The translations under genes and the position numbers were made by a program. The notes under the pieces are model-generated. The model did not search any database, was not told where the DNA came from, and worked only from the letters and a program-made list of their open reading frames with translations. Shown here piece by piece: positions 1-11,135 of a stretch of 11,480 nt of DNA (its first letter is position 1; the number at the start of each line of letters is the position of its first letter). Origin of the DNA: Desulfobacterales bacterium (GTDB lineage: Bacteria > Desulfobacterota > Desulfobacteria > Desulfobacterales > UBA2174_A); NCBI GenBank assembly GCA_025454075.1, contig JALOPD010000106.1, positions 1-11,480 on the forward strand. Reading direction: 5' to 3'.

Positions 1-110
1 TTGCCGTTTACGCAGTCGCCTTCGGTGCATTGGTCGGCATGGGCGACCAGCGGCAGAAGCATCAGAAGCGCCGAAACGATACATGCGAACTCCATCCCGC
101 GGTTTTTCAT
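1..110 (-). CDS. N-terminus of a secreted protein, possibly MORN-repeat (partial)
   Basis: Reading leftward from an ATG at 110-108, 36 codons stay open to the window edge, so the C-terminal part is missing. The N-terminus has a basic start (MKNRG), a hydrophobic core (about residues 11-23, IVSALLMLLPLVA) and an AHA-D signal peptidase site near residue 25, so the product is probably exported. The mature start, DQCTEGDCVNG, resembles the Cys-x-x-Gly-Asp-Cys-x-Asn-Gly stretch that often opens secreted MORN-repeat proteins, but no full repeat is visible here. A GGAGG core lies 10 nt upstream of the ATG, inside a G-rich run. The gene follows the oxidoreductase operon in the same direction but a strong terminator separates them, so it probably has its own promoter or depends on readthrough. 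That this is a real gene start is fairly likely; the family assignment is tentative. Confidence 0.55.
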   Translation of the reverse strand, partial: MKNRGMEFACIVSALLMLLPLVAHADQCTEGDCVNG

Positions 111-118
111 TTGGCCAC

Positions 119-151
119 CCCCTCCCCTGGCCCCTCCCGCACGGGGAGGGG
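119..151. repeat. GC-rich hairpin with a duplicated arm upstream of the leftmost gene
   Basis: On the plus strand CCCCTCCC (131-138) faces GGGGAGGG (143-150) across a GCAC loop, a perfect 8-bp stem. A second copy of the C-rich arm, CCCCTCCCC, lies at 119-127. On the minus strand, where the downstream gene is read, the C-rich strand at 143-151 can therefore pair with either of two G-rich arms, and the second one contains the likely Shine-Dalgarno sequence of the gene starting at 110. There is no T-run, so it is not a classical terminator. It also resembles the common dispersed C-rich/G-rich palindromes found between genes of many proteobacteria, which is the simpler explanation. Confidence 0.6.
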
Positions 152-172
152 ATAGAATCGGAACAAGCAAAA

Positions 173-201
173 CGAGGCCATCCGGAATCCGGATGGCCTC
201 G
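173..201 (-). terminator. Rho-independent terminator of the fumarase-PFOR operon
   Basis: The plus strand shows a perfect inverted repeat: a 13-bp stem (CGAGGCCATCCGG, 173-185, against CCGGATGGCCTCG, 189-201) around an AAT loop. Reading leftward, the stem is followed by GTTTTGCTTGTTC (172-160), a moderately T-rich tail. It starts about 30 nt after the PFOR stop codon at 233-235, the expected place for the end of that transcript. The same stem read rightward has no T-run after it, so it is probably one-directional. Confidence 0.85.
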
Positions 202-232
202 GGCCTCGTGGAGACTCACTGCAAAAACCGCC

Positions 233-5405
<5,173 letters not shown>

Positions 5406-5446
5406 GGCCTGCTTCTCCGCAGTTTCACTGGGTTCGCAAAGGTTTT

Positions 5447-5476
5447 ATTGTTACCAACCCTGATGATGGGTGTCAA
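5447..5476 (-). promoter_or_regulatory. Sigma70-type promoter of the fumarase-PFOR operon
   Basis: On the minus strand a perfect -35 box TTGACA (5476-5471) is followed after 18 bp by AACAAT (5452-5447), which matches four of six -10 positions. Transcription would start near 5440, leaving a leader of about 35 nt before the fumarase ATG at 5405. The region is markedly more AT-rich than the genes around it. Strand and position are right; activity is a prediction. Confidence 0.6.
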
Positions 5477-5502
5477 GGAAAATTACTAATAAACAAGGGG
5501 GC

Positions 5503-5531
5503 TTGCATTTCTGTTTTCGATCCGTTATAGA
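5503..5531 (+). promoter_or_regulatory. Candidate distal promoter for the tmc cluster
   Basis: TTGCAT (5503-5508) and TATAGA (5526-5531) are separated by 17 bp, in the AT-rich part of the divergent region. The -35 box matches three of six consensus bases and the -10 box four. Use of it would give a leader of about 130 nt before tmcD at 5667. It is an alternative to the closer candidate at 5615-5644. Confidence 0.3.
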
Positions 5532-5614
5532 TATCCCCATCCTCCGACAATCTCATGGCGCACCCATCTTAAGCTGGACGACTTGGAGCCTCTTTCTCCG
5601 CCTGTTGCGGCGCC

Positions 5615-5644
5615 TTGAACTGCCGAAGCCTTGCGTATTCTAAA
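5615..5644 (+). promoter_or_regulatory. Candidate proximal promoter for the tmc cluster
   Basis: TTGAAC (5615-5620) and TCTAAA (5639-5644) stand 18 bp apart; each matches four of six consensus positions. The start site would fall near 5651, giving a leader of only about 15 nt that still includes AAGGAG before the tmcD ATG. The match is moderate and could be chance. Confidence 0.3.
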
Positions 5645-5666
5645 CCCCTGACGGCAAGGAGTCTGC

Positions 5667-6929
5667 ATGGGACCTTCTTCGCAGTTGAACTGGGACCCCT
5701 CCGAAAAAGAGATCCCCTTGGCGCCATGGCAAGATCAATTCGAATGGGTCGAGGAGTTTCAGGCCAGCCCCGACGGAGAATCGGTTGCCGCGATCGTCAA
5801 AGCGGGCGAAGGCGAATTCAACGTCTGCGTCAACGGCCGGACCTGGCCGGAGAGCTTCGACAAGATGTGGTATCTGCGCTACTCCCCCGACGGCCGGCTG
5901 GCCGCCATTGTGTCCAAGGACGGAGAATGGACGCTGGCCGTCGACGGCGCCCCCTGGGAAAACCGTTTCGGGTATGTCTGGAACACCCTTTTCAGTGAAG
6001 ACGGCCGCCATATCGCCGCTGCCTTCCAGCAGGACATGGCCTACGGCATGGCCTGCGACGACGCCCCCTGGGAGCGGACGTTTGCCAGCATGACCAACCC
6101 CATGCTCAGCCGCGACGGCCGGCAGACGGCGGCGGTGGTCCAGGTGGAGTCGCTGAACGAGGGCGAAATCCACAAATACCAACAGGGGATCTACACGGCG
6201 GCCATCGGCGGCGTTCCCTGGGAAAAGCGCTTCGTGAACGTCTGGAAGACGGCCTTCAGCCCCGACGGCACGTCCCTGGCCGGGGAAATCCGGCTCAACC
6301 TCTACGACTACACCATCGCCGTCAACGGGACCCCGTGGGACCGGACCTTCGGCTGCGTCTGGGAGCCGGTGTTCAACCCCGTGCGCGGAACGGTGGCGGC
6401 GCCGGTGCGGACCCAGGGAAAATGGACGCTCGCCGAGGACGGCGACGTGATCTGGGACCGGCGCTTCGTCCAACTCTGGCACGCGGCGTTCTCGCCGGAC
6501 GGCAAGCGGCTGGCCGCCATTGTCGCACCGAAGTTCGGCCGCTGGACGGTCGCCGTCGACGGCACCCCCTGGCGGGCGACCGTCGGGGAAATGCTGACCG
6601 ATATGGCTTTCAGCCCGGATGGGACCCGCATCGCCGCGCTCGTCAAGGACCGGGGGCGCTGGAGCGTCGCGGTCGATGGCACCTTTTGGCACAACACGTT
6701 CGACATGGCCTGGCGGCCGGTTTTTTCCACGGATGGCCGCCATCTGGCCGCCCGGGTCCAGCGCGACGGGAAATACACCGTCGCCGTGGACGACCGCCCC
6801 TGGGCCCGGGACTGCGACATGGCCTGGGACCCGGTTTTCAGCCCGGACGGCGGCAGGCTTTTGCTGCGAACCATCGAGGGGGGAGTATATTTCCGGCGGG
6901 TCATGCCGGTCGCGGACATCACCGGATAG
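5667..6929 (+). CDS. tmcD: TmcD-type tryptophan-rich repeat subunit of the Tmc complex
   Basis: The 420-residue product lacks a signal peptide or membrane segment, so it should be cytoplasmic. It consists almost wholly of ten tandem units of about 37-50 residues, each built on the pattern F-x3-W-x4-FSPDG-x3-AA-x-V...WTVAVDG-x-PW. The closing tryptophans fall at 21, 60, 97, 135, 185, 224, 263, 302, 341 and 379. The SPDG turns and strand-like spacing suggest a beta-propeller of the PD40/WD40-like kind. The known Tmc complex of Desulfovibrio has a cytoplasmic tryptophan-rich subunit, TmcD. Identification here rests on that description, this repeat style and direct linkage to tmcC, tmcB and tmcA; its biochemical role is not established. 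AAGGAG lies 6 nt before the ATG, and tmcC begins 10 nt after the stop. Unit 4 carries an insertion of about 11 residues, and unit 6 has NPVRG where others have SPDG. Confidence 0.85.
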   Translation: MGPSSQLNWDPSEKEIPLAPWQDQFEWVEEFQASPDGESVAAIVKAGEGEFNVCVNGRTWPESFDKMWYLRYSPDGRLAAIVSKDGEWTLAVDGAPWENRFGYVWNTLFSEDGRHIAAAFQQDMAYGMACDDAPWERTFASMTNPMLSRDGRQTAAVVQVESLNEGEIHKYQQGIYTAAIGGVPWEKRFVNVWKTAFSPDGTSLAGEIRLNLYDYTIAVNGTPWDRTFGCVWEPVFNPVRGTVAAPVRTQGKWTLAEDGDVIWDRRFVQLWHAAFSPDGKRLAAIVAPKFGRWTVAVDGTPWRATVGEMLTDMAFSPDGTRIAALVKDRGRWSVAVDGTFWHNTFDMAWRPVFSTDGRHLAARVQRDGKYTVAVDDRPWARDCDMAWDPVFSPDGGRLLLRTIEGGVYFRRVMPVADITG

Positions 6930-6939
6930 GAGGGGTCGC

Positions 6940-7599
6940 ATGGACGAATTGTACCGCTGGGCCACCGGCCCGCTCGTGTGGGCGGCTTTCATCATCTTCA
7001 TCGGCGGCAGCCTTTTCCGGCTCATCCACTTGATGACCCTGGTCCATCGCAAGGAGAAATTCATCTACAGCTACATCAGCCTGAAGTACGGCCTGCGCTC
7101 GATTCTGCACTGGCTGACGCCCTTCGGCACCGCCAACTGGCGCCTGCACCCGTGGCTCACCGTCGTCACCTTTGCCTTTCACATCTGCCTGGTGCTGACG
7201 CCTATTTTCCTGCTGGCCCACATCGTGCTGGTGGATGAAGCCTGGAGCATCCGCTGGCGGGCGTTGCCGGACCGGCTGGCGATCGTCATGACCGCGATCG
7301 TCATCGGCGGTTGCCTCTTCTTCTTTGTCCGGCGCCGGGTGACCCCGGAGGTGGCCTATGTGACCTCGGCCTCCGACTACGCGATTCTGCTGCTGACGGC
7401 CGCGCCGTTTGTGACCGGCCTGATCGCTTATTTCCAGTGGTTCGACGTGCGGCTCTTCACACTGCTGCATGTCCTGACCGGGGAGGCCATGCTGGTCGCC
7501 ATTCCCTTCACGCGGATCAGCCACATGCTCTTGGCGCCGCTGACCCGCGGCTACATGGGGAGCGAGTTCGGGGGGATTCGACACGCCCGGGACTGGTAA
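6940..7599 (+). CDS. tmcC: TmcC, membrane cytochrome b subunit of the Tmc complex
   Basis: The 219-residue integral membrane protein is NarI-like, with five hydrophobic segments at about residues 10-30, 73-97, 112-130, 146-166 and 172-192. His81, His94, His177 and His195 lie in or at the ends of these helices and are plausible b-heme ligands, as in NarI, DsrM and HmcE. It would carry electrons between the cytoplasmic iron-sulfur protein TmcB and the periplasmic cytochrome TmcA. The ATG at 6940 is preferred over upstream in-frame codons because those lie inside tmcD, while the strong GGAGGGG site overlaps the tmcD stop codon just ahead of this ATG. HmcE of the related Hmc complex is a close alternative, but neighbouring tmcD and tmcA favour Tmc. 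The next gene, tmcB, is 189 nt away, with a dyad element in between. Confidence 0.88.
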   Translation: MDELYRWATGPLVWAAFIIFIGGSLFRLIHLMTLVHRKEKFIYSYISLKYGLRSILHWLTPFGTANWRLHPWLTVVTFAFHICLVLTPIFLLAHIVLVDEAWSIRWRALPDRLAIVMTAIVIGGCLFFFVRRRVTPEVAYVTSASDYAILLLTAAPFVTGLIAYFQWFDVRLFTLLHVLTGEAMLVAIPFTRISHMLLAPLTRGYMGSEFGGIRHARDW

Positions 7600-7600
7600 T

Positions 7601-7724
7601 GAGGGCTCGGCCGAAAGCCCATGCTCTGCGTTGCGCTTCACGCCGCTGCGGCTGCGGCGTACCCGAGTACGCCTCGCCGGACGACGTTCGCGCGCCTTGA
7701 CCCTGGGCTTTGGGCCAAGCCCTC
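7601..7724. repeat. 124-bp imperfect dyad element between tmcC and tmcB
   Basis: Outer arms of 21 nt (7601-7621 and 7704-7724) are complementary at 19 of 21 positions; they open with GAGGGCT and close with AGCCCTC. At the exact centre is a perfect 7-bp hairpin, GGCGTAC (7656-7662), loop CCGA, GTACGCC (7667-7673). The element starts two bases after the tmcC stop codon and fills most of the 189-nt gap. It contains no convincing gene. The layout resembles long REP/BIME-like palindromes scattered between genes in deltaproteobacterial genomes; whether copies exist elsewhere in this genome cannot be seen here. As RNA it could form a long hairpin affecting tmcC/tmcB transcript stability or processing. 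Confidence 0.75.
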
Positions 7725-7788
7725 GCTGCAGAAATGAAATTGACGCTTTTGGGTTCAGATTGAGACATCTTTAGTTGAGGAGACGAGC

Positions 7789-9141
7789 ATGGCCGAGGCA
7801 GCGCCGAAGGAAAAGAGCCAGCAGGTCGACGCGGGGTTGGAGCGCGGGGTGGCCGACCTGACCGAGGAGCGGATCCAGAAGGTCATCCGGCGGGTGATCG
7901 CCGGCGAAACCGGCGCGCGCCTCAAGGCGTACGTGGACACCTGCATCCACTGCGGGCTGTGTTCCGACGCGTGCCATTTTTTCCTCTCGCGCGACCGCGA
8001 CCCCCGTTATTCGCCGGTGGGCAAGGTCAAGCAGACCCTGTGGGAGATGCTGCGCACCGGCGGCAAGGTCAGCCCGGAATTCATCAAGCAGGCGCGCATC
8101 ATCGCCTCCACGCACTGCAATCTTTGCAAGCGCTGCGCCATGTACTGCCCGTTCGGCATCGACGTGGCCTACCTGATGCTGGTGGTCCGGCGCATCTGCC
8201 ACCTGCTGGGCGTCACCCCGCTCTACATCCAGGACACGGCCCACAGCCATGCCAGCACCATGAACCAGATGTGGGTCAAGGACGACGAGTGGATGGACAC
8301 CCTGCAATGGCAGGAGGAAGAGGCCCAGGGCGAGATCCCCACCCTGCGGATCCCCCTCGAGAAAGAGGGGGCGGACATCATGTACTCGGTCATCGGGCCG
8401 GAGCCGAAGTTCCAGGCCCAACTGATCTACCAGGCGGCCGTCATCATGCACGTGGCCGGCGTGAACTGGACCATGCCGGCGACGCCGGGCTGGGACAACA
8501 GCGACATGGCCATGTTCACCGGCGACAACGAAATCATGGGCCGGGTCAAGCGCGCGCACTTCGAGGCCGCCGCCCGCCTGCGGGTCAAGCGCATCGTCAT
8601 GGGCGAGTGCGGCCACGCCTTCCGCTCGGTCTACGACGTCGGCAACCGCTGGCTGGGCTGGAGCATGCCGCCGATTCCCATCGTGCACGCCATCGAATTT
8701 TACCACGATCTGTTGAGCCAGGGCCGCATCAAGCTCGCCAGGAAATTCACGGAGACGGTGACGCTGCACGACCCCTGCAACGTCGTCCGCGGCGCCGGTC
8801 TGCACGAAAAGGCCCGGGACGTCGTGCGGTGGATGTGCGAGAGTTTCGTCGAAATGGAGCCCAACCGCGAACACAACTACTGCTGCTGCGCCGGCGGCGG
8901 GGTCATCAACTGCGGACCGCCCTACAAAAAGCAGCGGGTCGAAAGCAACCGCGTCAAGGCCGAGCAGATCTCCGCCGCCAAGGTCAAGGGCGCCAAAATC
9001 GTGATCACCCCCTGCCACAACTGCCACAGCGGCATCGAAGACATCATCCATCATTACGATCTCGGGGTTGAAACCAAGTTCCTGGGGGATATTCTGTACG
9101 AGATAATGGAAAAACCCAACCTGCCGCAAACCCCGACATGA
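7789..9141 (+). CDS. tmcB: TmcB, HdrD/DsrK-like iron-sulfur subunit of the Tmc complex
   Basis: This 450-residue cytoplasmic protein should exchange electrons between soluble carriers and TmcC. Two ferredoxin-type [4Fe-4S] motifs come first: CIHCGLCSDAC (Cys52, 55, 58, 62) and CNLCKRCAMYC (Cys110, 113, 116, 120, followed by Pro). A CCG (cysteine-rich) module follows, with HDPC (Cys330), the triplet CCC at 365-367 followed by AGGG, and TPCHNC (Cys409, Cys412). An earlier CCG half seems degenerate: only GEC at Cys274 remains, and WDNSD stands where other members have cysteines. This single-active-CCG layout is shared with DsrK, HmeD and HmcF, so the redox site is probably one noncubane-type cluster. 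GAGGAG lies 6 nt ahead of the ATG. No signal peptide or membrane helix is seen. Linkage to tmcC, tmcD and tmcA favours TmcB over HmcF or DsrK. Confidence 0.9.
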   Translation: MAEAAPKEKSQQVDAGLERGVADLTEERIQKVIRRVIAGETGARLKAYVDTCIHCGLCSDACHFFLSRDRDPRYSPVGKVKQTLWEMLRTGGKVSPEFIKQARIIASTHCNLCKRCAMYCPFGIDVAYLMLVVRRICHLLGVTPLYIQDTAHSHASTMNQMWVKDDEWMDTLQWQEEEAQGEIPTLRIPLEKEGADIMYSVIGPEPKFQAQLIYQAAVIMHVAGVNWTMPATPGWDNSDMAMFTGDNEIMGRVKRAHFEAAARLRVKRIVMGECGHAFRSVYDVGNRWLGWSMPPIPIVHAIEFYHDLLSQGRIKLARKFTETVTLHDPCNVVRGAGLHEKARDVVRWMCESFVEMEPNREHNYCCCAGGGVINCGPPYKKQRVESNRVKAEQISAAKVKGAKIVITPCHNCHSGIEDIIHHYDLGVETKFLGDILYEIMEKPNLPQTPT

Positions 9142-9147
9142 CGGGCG

Positions 9148-9154
9148 AAGGAGG
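9148..9154 (+). promoter_or_regulatory. Ribosome binding site fixing the FrhB-like start
   Basis: AAGGAGG lies 4 nt before the ATG at 9159. An earlier in-frame ATG at 9138 overlaps the tmcB stop (ATGA) but has no Shine-Dalgarno match upstream. The site therefore favours the later start, which removes seven residues from the longest reading frame; translational coupling from 9138 cannot be excluded. Confidence 0.65.
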
Positions 9155-9158
9155 ATCG

Positions 9159-10286
9159 ATGAAAACTTTTTTCGACCTGATCCAGGAAATCCAGAAACCG
9201 GGGCTGTGCCACCGCTGCGGGGGCTGTGTGACTTTTTGCAGCGCCGTCAACTACGGCGCCCTTGAGATCGATGCCGACGGCAAGCCCCGCTACGGCGCCA
9301 TCGAAAAGTGCATCGAGTGCGGCCTGTGCTACGCCATCTGCCCCGAGATCGACGAACTGGAAAAGGAGACCCGCGAGCGGGTGGGCTGGCAGTCGCCCAT
9401 GGGCAAGGTGATCGAAACGACGGTCGCGCGGGCCGCCGACCCGGCCGTGCGCCAAAACGCCACCGACGGCGGGGTGGTCACGGCCCTGCTGCTGCATCTG
9501 TTCGAGCGCGGCCGCATCGACGGGGCCATCGTCACCAAGCAGGCCGGGGCCTACCGCAGGCACCCGTTCCTGGCGACCTCCACCGAGGAGATCAAGGACG
9601 CCGCGGGTTTTTTCTTCGACACCTCCCACGGCATGAAGGATTTCGGCGACCGCTACATGACCCACACCCAGGTCGAAGAGTTCGACCCCATGCTGAAAAA
9701 GGGCCTGAAGCGGGTGGCGTTTGTGGGGACCTCGTGCCAGATCAAGTCGGTCCGGCGCATGCAAACCCTCGGCCTCGTCCCCTCCGACGCCATCCACATC
9801 TGCCTGGGGCTGTTCTGCTCCGGCAACTTCACCTTCGGCGACGAGCAAAGACGAAAACTGGCGGAATTCGGGCAATTCACCTGGGAAAACGTCCGCAAGG
9901 TCAACATCAAGGAAAATCTGACGGTCCACCTCAAGAGGGACGGCGTGAGGTCCATTCCCCTGGAGAATTTGGACTTCATGCGTCGCCATGCCTGCCGCTA
10001 CTGCCCCGATTACTCGGCGGAATTCGCCGACGTGTCCTTCGGCGGGATCGGTGCCGAGGAAGGATGGACCACCGTGATCACGCGCTCGCCGCTGGGGCGG
10101 GCCGCATTTGCCGACGCGAGGGGGGCCGGGAAATTGGAGGAGTACAGCCTCAAGGCCAACCCCAAATACGCCAGCCAGGCGTTGGCCAAGGTGAAGTCCT
10201 GGTCGGCCAAGAAACGCAAGGCCGCCCAGCTGAGCCGCAAAACGCTCGGCGCCAAGGGGGTCCAAATCAAAAGCGGTGCGGCGTGA
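9159..10286 (+). CDS. FrhB/FdhB-like flavin and iron-sulfur oxidoreductase subunit
   Basis: This 375-residue protein belongs to the coenzyme F420 hydrogenase/dehydrogenase beta-subunit family, whose members use FAD and iron-sulfur clusters to move electrons between ferredoxin, F420 or partner enzymes. Two ferredoxin-type motifs open it: CHRCGGCVTFC (Cys17, 20, 23, 27) and CIECGLCYAIC (Cys51, 54, 57, 61, then Pro). The core has ATDGGVVTALLLHLFE (101-116), FVGTSCQIKSVRR (188-200, Cys193), ICLGLFCSGNF (214-224) and HACRYCPD (277-284, Cys279 and Cys282), followed by DVSFGG. All are family hallmarks. The tail is Lys/Ala-rich. It lies 17 nt after tmcB and 42 nt before tmcA, so it is cotranscribed with the Tmc genes and is absent from the four-gene tmcABCD set described for Desulfovibrio. 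Inference: a cytoplasmic adaptor between ferredoxin and TmcB. Its real electron partner is not visible; F420 use is unlikely to be safely assumed in this lineage. Confidence 0.9.
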   Translation: MKTFFDLIQEIQKPGLCHRCGGCVTFCSAVNYGALEIDADGKPRYGAIEKCIECGLCYAICPEIDELEKETRERVGWQSPMGKVIETTVARAADPAVRQNATDGGVVTALLLHLFERGRIDGAIVTKQAGAYRRHPFLATSTEEIKDAAGFFFDTSHGMKDFGDRYMTHTQVEEFDPMLKKGLKRVAFVGTSCQIKSVRRMQTLGLVPSDAIHICLGLFCSGNFTFGDEQRRKLAEFGQFTWENVRKVNIKENLTVHLKRDGVRSIPLENLDFMRRHACRYCPDYSAEFADVSFGGIGAEEGWTTVITRSPLGRAAFADARGAGKLEEYSLKANPKYASQALAKVKSWSAKKRKAAQLSRKTLGAKGVQIKSGAA

Positions 10287-10328
10287 GACAACTCGGCAGC
10301 ACCCGTTGACGGGGCAGGAGGGAACGGC

Positions 10329-10712
10329 ATGAACCCACGCGCGGCGGTCGTCTGGGCACTGGTGGTTCTTGGAACCCTTTGCGTAGTGAACGCTTGGTCT
10401 CAAGAGGCCATGAAGGCGGTTTCGACGGAGGCTTTTTCCAAGCCCCAGCGGCCGGCGGCCGTGTTCCCCCACGACGCTCACAACGAAAAAGCCGGGATCG
10501 ACGGCTGCAACCAGTGCCACCATGTGTACGAAGGCGGAAAGCTCGTGGAAGACGAGTCCTCGGAGGACCGGCGCTGCTCGGACTGCCATGGCGCGGAGGA
10601 TGCGGGCCGCCAGCCGGGTCTCATGAAAGCCTTTCACCTCAACTGCAAAGGGTGCCACCAGGAGCAAAAGAAGGGGCCGGTGATGTGCGGGGAATGCCAC
10701 GTCCGGCGGTAG
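10329..10712 (+). CDS. tmcA: TmcA, periplasmic tetraheme cytochrome c3 (type II)
   Basis: The 127-residue precursor has a signal peptide (hydrophobic residues about 6-20, likely cleavage after Ser24 in NAWS-QE) and so is exported. Four CxxCH sites bind c-type hemes: CNQCH (60-64), CSDCH (83-87), CKGCH (106-110) and CGECH (120-124). Four further histidines, His48, His51, His65 and His103, occupy the order expected for the distal ligands of cytochrome c3, so all eight axial ligands are accounted for. The mature region includes an acidic stretch, EDESSED, in keeping with the acidic type II c3 of the Tmc complex. It would swap electrons with periplasmic hydrogenase-linked cytochrome c3 and with TmcC. 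AGGAGG is followed by GAACGGC and then the ATG. Unlike the Desulfovibrio order, it comes after tmcD, tmcC and tmcB. Confidence 0.9.
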   Translation: MNPRAAVVWALVVLGTLCVVNAWSQEAMKAVSTEAFSKPQRPAAVFPHDAHNEKAGIDGCNQCHHVYEGGKLVEDESSEDRRCSDCHGAEDAGRQPGLMKAFHLNCKGCHQEQKKGPVMCGECHVRR

Positions 10713-10752
10713 ACCGCATTCGATCGGAACTCACTATTCAGCGAGGCCAGCC

Positions 10753-11103
10753 ATGCCCAAGAAAATTCTGATCATCGACGACGACCCCGTCATCGTCAAG
10801 TACCTGCAGGCGGTGTTCAGCGACAACGGCTACGCCACTTGCACCGCCTCGAGCAGCATGGAGGGGCTGGAGGTGGTCCGGCGGGAAAAACCGGACCTCA
10901 TCACCCTGGACATCCAGATGCCCGGCGAGTGGGGTCCCCGGTTCTACCGCAAACTACGGCAGGACAAGGAACTGCGCGACATCCCGCTGATCGTCATCAG
11001 CGGCATCGACGGCGACCACGCCGTTAAAGACGCCCTGGCCTTCGTCAAAAAGCCCTTCGACCCGGAGAAACTGGTGGGCATCGTCAAGAACAGCATCGGC
11101 TGA
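10753..11103 (+). CDS. Single-domain response regulator (CheY/DivK-like receiver)
   Basis: The 116-residue protein is a lone phospho-receiver domain with no output domain. Asp10 and Asp11 form the acidic pocket (LIIDDD), Asp53 is the phosphorylation site (ITLDIQMP), Ser83 is the switch Ser/Thr (VISG), and Lys100-Pro101 is the conserved KP pair. It would receive phosphate from a histidine kinase and act by protein contact rather than by binding DNA. It follows tmcA by 40 nt on the same strand with only a weak ribosome site (GAGG), so it is probably the last gene of the tmc operon. A sensor kinase converges on it 32 nt downstream and is a natural candidate partner. From memory, Desulfovibrio vulgaris also has DivK-annotated receiver genes beside tmc; this supports a lasting link but was not checked here. 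Confidence 0.9.
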   Translation: MPKKILIIDDDPVIVKYLQAVFSDNGYATCTASSSMEGLEVVRREKPDLITLDIQMPGEWGPRFYRKLRQDKELRDIPLIVISGIDGDHAVKDALAFVKKPFDPEKLVGIVKNSIG

Positions 11104-11135
11104 GCGCGTGACCGAGGGGCCGACCTCCGTGCGGC

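Noticed and set aside
5575..5590. A GG-N10-GC pair that could be a sigma54 promoter for tmcD
   Set aside because: Only the bare GG and GC dinucleotides fit; the surrounding bases do not match the sigma54 -24/-12 consensus.
5640..7064. A 474-codon open frame on the minus strand opposite tmcD
   Set aside because: It mirrors the tmcD repeats and has no independent ribosome site or family motif.
7740..7768. TTGACG at 7740-7745 as the -35 box of an internal promoter for tmcB
   Set aside because: At 17 bp spacing the -10 position reads AGACAT, matching only two of six bases, so no promoter is called.
7601..7788. A small gene or CRISPR-like array in the tmcC-tmcB gap
   Set aside because: There is one dyad, not regularly spaced direct repeats, and short frames in the gap lack a ribosome site and recognisable sequence.
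7771..9129. A 452-codon open frame on the minus strand opposite tmcB
   Set aside because: Antisense shadow of tmcB; no motifs and biased composition.
9054..10700. A 548-codon open frame on the minus strand spanning the FrhB-like gene and tmcA
   Set aside because: It crosses two well-supported plus-strand genes and has low-complexity sequence without motifs.
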